From the NCBI GenBank assembly GCA_002633005.1, contig NMRA01000290.1, positions 188,748 to 252,747 of the forward strand: a DNA stretch of 64,000 nucleotides, written 5' to 3'. Source of the stretch: Phoronis australis (Eukaryota > Phoronida > Phoronidae). Shown piece after piece: positions 32,901 to 44,900 of this stretch. Both the position numbers and the translations under genes were made by a program. The notes under the pieces are model-generated. The model ran no database searches, was not told the DNA's origin, and saw only the letters and a list, made by a program, of their open reading frames with translations. The first letter of the stretch is position 1. Each line of letters opens with the position of its first letter.

Positions 32901-35900
32901 GTATCTTGTTAAAGGGATAGGGCACTTTGACTGGTTTGGCAGAACTACACACTGTATCTTGTTAAAGGAATAGGGCACTTTGACTGGTTTGACAGAACTA
33001 CACGATGTGTATTGTTAAAGGGATAGGGCACTTTGACTGGTTTGACAGAACTACACAGAGTATCTTGTTTAAGAGTTATTTCCTTTTTACCACCATATGG
33101 ATAGTTCAAGCCAAAAGTATTCAGACAAAAGGACAAGAAATTCTCTTGTCTTGACTATGGACAGAAGCCGAATTCATTGTGAGAGTAATCTTCCCCATGG
33201 CAGAGAATAAAAGATAACTAACAGCAATGTTAGTAAGGTGGCTTACCCATTTCGTGGATCAGATTATAATTTTGCAGCCCCAATAGTTATTACTAGTCAT
33301 TTTTGGTGTTAGCAGAATTAGCCATCATGACATTTAAGTGATATTTTGTCCAATTATTTTGTCTTGTTGTATTGTACATTCAGTTATTGGGGTCTCTTGA
33401 TTCTTTGTTGTGCCTTGTGTACTTTCCATGGATTTTTATTATCGATGAGTTTTCTGGCTCAAGGAATCCATAGCTAGCATACTGTGTGTGTTTATCTGTT
33501 GGACAACTTTTCACTGTTTCAGGCTGTAGTGTTCTACGAAGATTTGTTGAATAGACTGGAAGACACCTTTCAGTTCAAACTGGAGGACTACTTAGATCAA
33601 GACCGACAGCCACCAGAGAACAGCGGTCGACTTGTTAAGCTTGCTGTTTTGTCTGCACACCGCTCCATGATCGCTCTTGGTGACATCGCCAGATACAAAG
33701 AGCAAGCTATGGACACAACCAATTATGGAAAAGCCAGGAGGTAATCTGGTAGTGGTAGTGCCAGGAGGTAATCTGGTTATGGTAGCGCAAGTTCATTTTT
33801 GACTGCCAGTTCAGTTTTCGGAATTGGTTGACTTTTGATAGCACTATTCTTTAACCAGTTTTTCAGACCCTTTGATGGTTTCTAGTAAATATCAGTGGTG
33901 TGATTGATACAGATATCAACATTGTTGCTATATCCTTGCATACTGTTGGTGTAATTTAAATCTAATAGTCAAACTTTGTAAATACTAGGAGTATTCATTG
34001 ATATAATTATGTGGTAGTGCTCAAATGTTTTAATCTAACTGGTTAGGCTCTGTAAACTCTATGAATTGAGATCCAATACTGTGCTCACTAATTGATGGCC
34101 AGAATATCTGTGTCAGTCTCTGGATCCATTCTTAAAAAAACTTTGACGTCTTCTAGATAACAGGCTAACTCACCTATGCACTGAATTGTGGGAAATCGCT
34201 CTTGCGTGGAAACTACCGATGTGTACAGACGTTTTCTTTGAAAATTATGTTGCTTACATCCAGTACAGCTGGTTGCCGTAATAGTGAGCCATTGTTTTAT
34301 CTCCCCAAGTTAGTGACACAGTTAGTGGGAACAAATCTAAAAGTCGAAACAGATGAAAGCAAACGTGTTGTTTCACAGTGCCAACTTCCCATAAATCTCT
34401 GCTTTCATACGCTCAGTTTTCAAAGATTGGAGAAAGGTCAATTCTACATGTGATTTATGATTGGCCCCTTGCCTTACAGCTGGTACCTGAAGGCTCAGCA
34501 CCTGGCTCCAAAGAATGGCCGTCCCTATAATCAGCTGGCCATCCTGGCTTTGTACACACGAAGGAAATTGGACGCTGTGTACTTCTATATGAGGAGTCTT
34601 CTTTCAAGTAATGCATTTGAAACTGCCAAGGAAAGTCTTGTCTCATTATTCGAGGAGGTTCACAAAAAGGTACGTTCGCTAGTATGCTCGCTGTTAGACG
34701 TTTTCATTTCAGGTCAAGTTCCAATTTGTAAAGACTACTGTTTGCTTCAGCTGTTAGACAATGATGAATGCGAAATTCACTAGGTGGCACTGGTGAAACA
34801 ACGGTCGTATTTGTAAAAGTTCATGCGTGATGGTCATGTGAGACCCTTATTCCGCAAACACCTTCATGCTAATGAACAATTCTTTGTTCTCAGTGTATTC
34901 AGGTGATAAAAAAAGCTCTTACTCTATTATCACAAAAACCCATTGAATATTGAGTCGCACATTTTGTCCGAGAAATTAGAGACAATGTCAATCTCTTCTT
35001 GGTTATTTAGTCCTGTCAGGCGAGGAAGAAAGCTGAAGATGACAAACAAGCCAAGATTAAGGAGAAACAGCATCGACGCCCCTTTAGTAATCAGGAGCGA
35101 AGGATAGAAATTTGGGTATCACCGGATGGCAGTAAAGAGGCAGATGAGGTTGATGATGACAAGGAACCAGACCTGATGAAATTGTCTGTCAGTGAGGTAA
35201 ATCGAAGCTTATTTAAGTGACTTAGCTTTTCTGTTTAAACGCAGTTGTAAATTCATATCCCAGGGCTGACTTCCTGTGTTTCTATTACGTTGGGACACAT
35301 ATGTAGGTCAGTGGTATGTCATTGCTATAATTTTGCGTTTGTCACGGGGAAATTATGGACCAAGTTTTGAACTAAAGTTAGTAAAGACATGTCTGTGTTA
35401 TGTCCAGGGTGGAATTCTCGAGCAATTTTTGGCTTGTCAAACGGTATCAGAACTTGTTTTAGCTGAGTTTGAAATTTCCGATTTTTATCCCTCCATTGAC
35501 GTGCACTAAATAACAACTTTGTGCGATCTCAGGCACTGATCAAGTTTAATCTTGATTAGAGCTAGTTGTAATGAGTGCACATTGCTCTATTTTAATAGTA
35601 AATTGGCAAGAGTAATGTGTGTGTTGAATGATTTTGAAGGAAAAGACATTAAACCTCCTTGAGCCCTCAGTCTCATTGGGTCATTTGCTAATTCCAGTTT
35701 CTGTAGCGTGAGCAGATGCGAATCACTGAATCCATGCTAGATGGGATACTAGTCTGTTACAGGTTACTATCTAGCCGTGGCTTGTACTTAATTTATGCAG
35801 CTGGATTGACTGGAGCAGTGCTGGTCAGGTGACTTGCTCAAGGACACAACCACATGCCTGCAGCAGGCACAGACTGAACCTATGACCTTTCAGTTGAGCG

Positions 35901-38900
35901 GTCACTTCACCTAACATTGAGCCACTTTGGCACTGTGTGACGGTTTGGCTCCGAGAAATATTGAGATATGTGTGTGTTTCAGGCTCTACAACGCCCGGTT
36001 GCAGTATTGAAGGTGAACAAATCTGGTTCCAAACATACTCTTATGTATTTTGTTAGCCACATGTACTGTTTGTGTTTGGTACCTGGTTGTTTGCTATTTG
36101 ACTGGGGAACGGAATGTGTTTATGCCTGTCTTTTTTCTTTTCCAGCTAAATAGACGGTTTGTGCTAAGCTTTCTGCAGGTTCATGGAAAATTATTTACAA
36201 AAATTGGGTAAGTCTTATTGTTAGGTACATATATGACAGAGATTGTGTAAAATAGCTTAATGTCATGTTTTAAAAGTTTGTATCTATGCATTTAAGGGTT
36301 ACAACTGGATTGTCTTGCACAAGCTGTGTTAATTAAAATAATTACAAAATGCATGCTTTAGGCAAAACGTTAATGTAAATATCTCTTTCATAATATTGAG
36401 GTCACTTTTTCATGACACTAGGGTCATTCCCTTCTGACTACGTTGAGTTATACTATAGTCTCCCCTATTTGGAAAAAGTAAACAAGAGATACTTAAGTGC
36501 AGGGGGCAGTAGTATATTTTGAAAGTATTTGGAGCTGGAACCCAGCAGTGAATTGTACTCATTTACTGCAGCATGTAGTCTTGATCTCTGCGTTTCAGTA
36601 TGGAGACATTTCCTGAAGTATGCTCCACCATGCTGCGGGAGTTCCAAGCGTTACTTCAACAATCCCCTGAACCCATCAGCTCTGTCCGCCTACTGCAGCT
36701 TCTCTCTATCAACATGTTCTCCATTAGCAATACAGAATTGAAAGGTATTTGTAACGTAGCCTCAACAATTGTCTCCTCTGCTAATCTTGAAAAGAGCTGC
36801 TGAACATGTTATTAAACTCCACAACGCATAGGGTTTTGGGTGTTTTTGGCATAGTAGATGAGACGAGATTTTGTGGAATGGACCGTTAGACACTACTGAT
36901 TGAGCGATTCCTAATGTATTTGTGTTTGTAATAGAGAAGAAAAATATTGCCCTGCAGTGTGTGAAAATTTTGTTCTTCATTCAGGCTGCTGGCTTTGTGA
37001 TGAAATAAAGCAATTAGATAGCCTATTGGTGCTGAAAATCTGTCTATTGTTTTAAGAATTGGTGTATTTTAGTTATACCTCGCACTGTGTTTATAACTAT
37101 TTAAAAAGATTGTGGATTGTACTTTCTTTTTTTAAGTCACGGCAAAGTTGTAACATTTTGGATAACCTTAATTTTTTGTATTAAATTTGATATATTTTTA
37201 CCTTGTTGTCAGTGTTAATGAAAGCATACAAAATTTCAATGATCATAGACGTGAACTTGATTTTTATGTGCCCACATATACACATGTGAGTGAATAGATT
37301 GGTGCCATTGCTGTGTAAGCATATAGCGTCAGATACTACAGCTCCTAAACCCTTTTCAGGATCTTCTTGAAATTTGGTAGATGAGCTCTTATGAAATTGA
37401 TGACAAAAGACTCAGATTTATCCAACTGCTACTGTGCCCCCTAGTGTCAATTTAATTTTTTATGTTTGTCTGTATCTTTTGAGTTCCATGACGGATTTTT
37501 ATGAAATGTGGCTCATAGGTTTTTATTAAGGAGACAACAAAGCCTTTCCATTTTCTGGCAGATTACATGAATTCCTTGTTGATCTTTTTGTCTCTCTTTT
37601 TGGTATCCACTTCTCAATCTGCCAAACAACTTGAAGGATTTTAATTTGTTTGAAGACCACAGTTGACGTTGATTTTTGGACAGGTCTAACTTTTGGGGCA
37701 CCACCTAATGGCAATTTCTTTTTGCTTCCATGGCTATATCTCCATTTGCAGGATCTGAGAAATATGACAAGTGTTTTCCTATGAATGTGGCAACTTATGA
37801 CAACCACTTTTGGGCATATCTGACTACCACTGTACCCCCAGTAGCAATTTTAGTTGTTTACATTGGCCTCTGTATTTCAGATTAGTCCTTAACAGATTCT
37901 CATGAAATTTAGCAATTGAAATAGGTTTCAGTTAAAGGGTCAATGACGACTACCCATTTTGAAATAGATTCGAGGTATTCCGTGCCACACAGCGGCCATT
38001 TTTTATTATTTTTGAGTATGCTGTTTAGCATCCACCTCTATCTGCCAAACTGATTTTCAGGCAGTTCTGACTGTTGTGGCGCCTCCTAGTGCCCCCTAGA
38101 GGCATTTCAATGCTTTGCGTTACTCTTGTCGTGAATAATCAAGAACCTAGTTGTATTTTGTCTTAGCATGTGCGAAAATAAATTGCTTCATGTTCTTTTT
38201 CAATCTCTTTGTTAAGTTGTACTTACACCCCTTCATTATCGGAACATGTCATTCCACGCCCTTAGTTCATGGCATTGTGGAAGATAATTGATGTGTTTTT
38301 TTAATTGCTGATGGATATTATGACAAATCTTTCATCTAGATGCCCCTGTCGACAACTGCCGATCCCTGCTACAAGAAAACGCCCTTCAGGTGGCGTTCGA
38401 CATGATTGGGCTAGTCGCTCACCGTTGCTCACAGCTGTTAGAGAGTCACTCCAAGTCCAGTCTCTACCCATCCATGCTACTTGACGATGAGCTCCACCTG
38501 TTGTTGCCAAGTGTGAAGTTGTGGTCTGATTGGATGACCTGCCACCATGACCTCTGGAACCCTGTGCCATCATCAATAGACCCTCAGTTAGGGTGCGTTA
38601 GTAAACAAATATCTTATCAACTCTGTGGTAACAATTGTCTAATTTTGGACAAGGAATTGAGTAAATTGCAATTATGAATGGTGCAAATGACGTCTGGTGG
38701 TGTCTGTGCAGTGTAAGCCATGCTGAGAATGACCTAAGATTTCTTTAATATTAAAAAAGTGAAGAGTTATCATGGTTGTGAACAAACTGATGCTAACTTG
38801 TCTTATACACATTGTGTATTGAGAAGGAGATACATTATTTATGCACAGAAATATCGTCCTAATTGTAGTCCGTTAATTGTCAATTGCAGTCAGAGTTTCT

Positions 38901-41900
38901 GAAGTTTGTTTTGTATTGATATTTTTAGAGGATCCATTTACTTATGGTCATGCAAAATAGAAAAAAGAAGTTTTTACGTGATTTGTCTATCAGTTTCTTT
39001 ACTTCACTTGCATAGTTCTTTCTATTGCAGACCCCATGTGGATACATGGCAGTGGATTGCCGACTTGCTGAACACACTCGGTGATGTTGAGATATCACAT
39101 GTCAGTTTACATGACCAGATGATTGAAGGTGTGTTAACATATCTGTGTTCACTGTAGTGATAGGATGTTTGTCAGCTGTGGACATTAAGGGTACAGTAAA
39201 GGTCTTGTCTTGTTAATCTATCTGACCAGAAATGATTTTTAGGACTATGAAGAACGTTCTTGTCATTGATTATCACGGTTGGTTAGTTTCAGTCTCCAAG
39301 GCAATATGGTTGTTATGGAATTCCACGCGATTTGTTGTAACCTGTTTCATTTTAAGCACTGTATGAATGTGGTGATGTTTCTTTCTTGTCATTGATTATC
39401 ACGGTGGGTTAGTTTCAGTCTCCAAGGCAATAGGGTTGTCAGGAAATTCCAGACGATTTGTTGTAACCTGTTTCATTTCAAGCAGTGTATGAATGTGGTG
39501 ATGTTCCTTTGAAGCAAACACACTTGTTAGGAAAGTTGACGTTTTCACACAGGGTTGATAGTGGCTTTAAGTTGAATCAGTTTGTTAATGCTTAACAATT
39601 ATTACATAGTATTACAACATGATATTAACTTTAATTTGTACATACATCACCCTGTTGCAAGCCCTCATGTCTCAAGTAGCCAAAACTAACTTTTTGCGCT
39701 CTTTCAAATTGTCACCTGTGCGAGTTGATAGTGATTCAAACCTTGAGGAGAATTTTTCAATCACTTGAGGGGAATTTTTAAGCCTCATGATGGAAATTTT
39801 GTGTGATTTTTCAATATTTTCAGTGGGATTGAGGGCCCTGAATACTTCTGTAAGCTTAAAAACAATAACTGTGCTCTTTTAATGGCGTTTCAGTGAATTA
39901 AAAAATAAGCTGCTATTTTTGAAATTTGTGTTTTGAAAATTTGTCAGTTGTCTGTTTATTTCATGTGTGGATTGGTGGTTTCAACTGTGTGGAAATACCT
40001 TGTCCAGATTTGGGATTAATGTTCTGGTATCCACTGAATTCTTTGTAGGATGCACTCCTGTGATTCTTGCTGAGGACAGCACGATGGCTGGTTATGTCCC
40101 CTTGTTGAACTTGAGCAGACGACTGACATATGTGCATACAACTGTGGACAAGGTAAGCTGTGGGATCTACAGGGTGGACGGTCCTGAAGCAGGCAACACA
40201 GTCCTGTTGTTTCATTGGGATTTATTATTTCTGTTATTTTTATGAAGTGATAATAAACAAAAGACTTTTGATAAAATGAAGAGTTTCGTGTACATTTATA
40301 TTATACCTACACAGCAGTTGAAAACCCATGAGTCTTATCTAATTATTTAAAAAGAAATATCTAAATTAATAATTAAACCAAATACAGCATTTCATATTGC
40401 TTGGTCTAATCTATGTAGGAAGTTGCCAAAGACTGCCTACGCATATCTCGACTAAGGACATTCGGCGACTACCTCTGTGGCATAGAACCCCCTGTTCTCT
40501 CCTATGATGTGCACAGCAGGAGGTATATGAGCCTAGTGACATCTAGTGATGAGCAAACTAAATCACCTCCAGTAGATGACCTGGGCCATAAGTCTGATAC
40601 AGAGGAGTCACAGGACGTGATTGTGGAGAGCGAGACAGAGGACGATGTTGAACACGTGAGGGAGCTGAGAGCGAAGAGAGCGGAGCTACAGAAACAGATA
40701 GACGAGCGACAGCAGCAGCAGAACACACGGCAGGTGGGCTTAACACGCGTGCACAGACGTGTAAAAGCAGCTGTAAATCCATGTTCCATACTTTAGACCA
40801 CTTACTGTTATGAACTGTTCTTAGTCAATTTTGAAGTAATTCTTGGCCTTTGAAAGAACTGACAGGTTGTTGTTGCTTGGCTTGTCATATCGGGTTAATC
40901 TATGCAGTGAGCGCCATCTGAAGGAATAAGAAACCGTTCGTTCTTTGCAAACCCAGAAATCACTTCTCATTAGAGTACGGAACAAGCTGAGGTTAACTTT
41001 ATTATAGTAATAAGTGGTTAAATCAAAAGTTTGCTTCTTCGACAGAAGGCAATCTTATAGCTGCTTTAAAATAAACGCATTTGGTGATCGACCCAAGAAT
41101 TTAAATTGGGTTGAAAAAAAGTTTTACGTCTATAATTTTACTGGGAAATGTGATATCTTCAAGTAAAACATTGGCGCCAATGTTTTGGCAAATTATTGTT
41201 TTTGAACAGTAGCATCTTAAGCCTTTTATCTTATATCCAAATGCAGTAAGTACTGACGGATGGAAAGGTTGTCTTTTTGGTAACAAAAATAAGAACAAAA
41301 AATACTGAAATTTTAAATTGAATCAAATTCTGGAATTTGCTTTATACTTGAGTTAGCGGCGTTGCTTCCATCTCTCACGAATTTCAGCTTGGCTAGTGAT
41401 GTTATTATTGTTCTGGCTAATAGGTGGCGTTTTAGCCAGACGATGGTGCATGGAGATCAGGACATTATCTGATAAGTGACAGATGGAACCTTAATCCACC
41501 TCATTTATTCAGAGAGGGGCTCTCGATGCATTCATGGAGAGCTTACTTGACACCCTCTCTGAACCAGTCTTCCTCGCAATTTAGGATAGTGACATTATAA
41601 GTATTAAAATCAAGTCCAATGGCGCATAGGTGGCTAAAAATAGCCGAGTCATACGTGTCCCCGTAACTACGGCGACATGTGCAATTTTATGCTCTGTTTC
41701 GTTTCACCCATATATCTGAGCTGTCGAGTCCTTACACTGAACACTGTTTTTAAGAATAAGAAGGCCTTAAGAAAAGCTTCAACAATTTTGTTCGACCGAT
41801 GGGTGTGTGTAATACTCAGCCAAGTGAAGATTTATCTTACATCGTTCTGTTCTTAAGTGTGTACCATCAGTACCTTCATTGTTACAGGCCGTGTTTGACA

Positions 41901-44900
41901 ATGAAAACAGTGTGATTGAGCTGGAGATCCGCCCGCTGTTCCTTGTGCCTGACACCAACTGTTTCATCGACCACTTGAAACTCATCATGGCGCTGGTCAC
42001 CTGTCAATCATTCATTGTAGTCGTCCCACTTGTTGGTAAGTTGGAAAACAAGCGCGCAAGGCGGTCAGCGTAACAACAATAATGCTAATGGTAATCTGAT
42101 TAAATATTTCAAAATTCACTTGCATGATGTGGTGAGTATTTTGATTGTTTCCTTTCGACAACTTCTCAGACTCAATACTTACCTCATCATCACCTGCTTG
42201 TGCTTTGTTGTGCTGTGTTGTGTTTACTCTTTATTTTGTGGTGAAAGGAACCAGAACATCTACGTTTTGTTCACTTTTGCAAGCTGTGCTATTTGTTCCT
42301 CTTGATGTTGACATGCGTAAAAAGATTTGTAAACATTCTCTGGCTTTGTTAAACTTAACGGAAATGCTCAATGCAGTTTTCTAGAGATGCTCTGTAATGT
42401 TTTTAAACAAAAAAAATATAATTGATAGAAAAGAATTCTGTATGCATGGTAACATCTGACCTGCTAGCAGACCGATTTCCATCAAATTGTACCATATGCG
42501 AGGAAATTTTGTTTTTACGGCAAGGTTGTACATCGCTTACTAGGGATGCTTTCATATTCCTTTGACAACAAATGTACTCTTCTATATCACACTTGACCTT
42601 GAATGAGACACTTGAGTATATTTTGTCTAAAGAATGTCATGTTTAAGCTTCACGTTTTCATGTACCTAGTGACTAGAAGTATCTCCTGGTGTTTGACTCT
42701 TCTTGGCAGTGAACGTTACATTTATATCTCACATGTTCATATCTTTCCAGTGATCAACGAGCTGGATGGTTTGACCAAGGGTTGCAGGAGTGGCGGCAAC
42801 GACACTGAACAGCATGCCAAGCAGGTTCAGAGGTGTGCAAAGGAGGCCGTGGATTACCTGGAGGATCAGTTTGAACAGCGCAACAGTCGCGTGAAGGCAC
42901 TGACCAGCAAGGGGACGGTTATGGACACAATAGCATACAGGAGCGAGGAGTCGGACCATATTGTAAGTATATGTCAGTGTTGGTTTGTGTTCTGGGCTGT
43001 GTAATGTAGGCGCAAGAAGTTCGTGAGTTAATCTAGTGTGGTCACGTGCTTCAGTTGTAGTACACGGAGATATCTTGTGAAATCTTGCATGGGCGTTTTC
43101 ACAAATTTCTTGGGTCTATGGAATGCAGGCCCAGACAGATATGGCAAATTTTGTCATTTGCACTGCATTGAAACAACACGCTGTCTAGTTGTTTTGTGTG
43201 CAATTGTGGCCAAGGCTTAGGAGACTTGGCTCTCCACACCTCAACAACTTTACACAATTGAAATAAGACACATTAAGTTTTGTCAACGCGTGTCTATGTC
43301 ACCAATATCACAAATAATATGCAAGCAGTATACTTATTTCATTTACCTCAAGTTGTAAGAGAAAGTTATCCATGGACGTGTTTAAAAACGTGCTAGCCCT
43401 TAAGCAGCTCATTTTTCCCTTAATTAAACCGAGTTGCTCTCCTCATTTGTTTTAGGGAAACAACGACGATTTGATCTTGTCATGCTGTCTTCATTATTGT
43501 AAGGACAAGGCGAGGGACTTCATGCCAAAAGATCCCGGTGAGTTATGTGAATCTATGTTGTAGCTATATGGAAATGATACACCCCCTGTCTTTCACGCTT
43601 ACGTGATACAGTTTCGGTCAGGCAAACCAGCAATGAATAGTCTGATATAACGAGCCCGTATTTTGAGAACCAGTTTAATGCCCGTTATTCAGTGGCGAAA
43701 ACTGGTTCTCAAAATTCGGGCATGTTGTATAAGACCATTACCTGCAAACTTATGAAAAAGTAATGCAAATCTGCTTGAGAAATGGAGGCAAAATAAAAGA
43801 TTCTGGGAACATCGCATGTCACAAAAAATTATTTTTGTACTGTGCAGTTTCTTCGTCTACAGAAATGAAATTATTTGTTTTGAGACATTTTATTTCTTGT
43901 TTTTAAAATTCTTAAAATCACCAATTTCATATCAGAAACACACTGGTCAATCAGCTGTCAAATTAGAACACATGCAAACACTATCAGAATTAGCTGATCT
44001 CGAGCATTTATTGGTCGAAGCACGCTGTCCTAGCGATCAACTTTCCTCGAGCTTTTGATGAATAAATAATGCTTTTCGGTCTAACCCGTTTCATGACAGA
44101 TTATTCGGAGCACTTGTCACTAATGCCAACAGTGTCTACTCATAAAACATTCAACAGTTAGTCTTCTAGTTGACGCTACTTGCAAGAAATATTGCTCAAT
44201 GAAATGCATGTGTGGAGACGTTTAGTTTATAATATGTATTTTTCTGTAGGTCAGTCAGTGGTGGAAATATTTTCATAAAAAATTGCAGTGGTTTTCCTTG
44301 GGGCGTCAATCATAGTACACACATTCAAAGCCTGTGTTGTTTATCGCCATATTTTATTTTCCTTCATTTGAACGGTCACGAAAACTTGTCATTAACTAGA
44401 ATTTGATGACAGTAGGCGTCTAGGATATGCTTGTATGGTGTATATGAAAAATTGTCTTCTTTTCATTAATATGAACACCTAAAGCTCATAACCAACAAAT
44501 TTCAATTGTAAATCTCTTACGGGCAATCTTATTTAGAAAAGGCTCTTGTTAGGTATATCAGTGAGGCGAATGCCATGTGAATTTTCCATTAGAGTGCAGA
44601 GAGGGCTTAGCTTTAGATATGCCTGGAACAAGATACGTCCAGGATTTATGTACTGAATTACCATAGATACTGATCTTCTTACATTTCACTTGAATAACAT
44701 TAGCTGTTGTTTTGAGGATTGACTCAGTTTAAAACCAGATGTCGCAGCAAAGTGTGTTGTACATGTTTTCATATTGCCATGACGCAACTGAGGTTTTTGA
44801 TCTATGGTTACACTGTGTCCACACATTCATTACCATCCATGGTTTCAGCTGCTAACTTTTCAGGTAAAAAATCTCAATTTGTCAGTACTAACGCTTTCTT

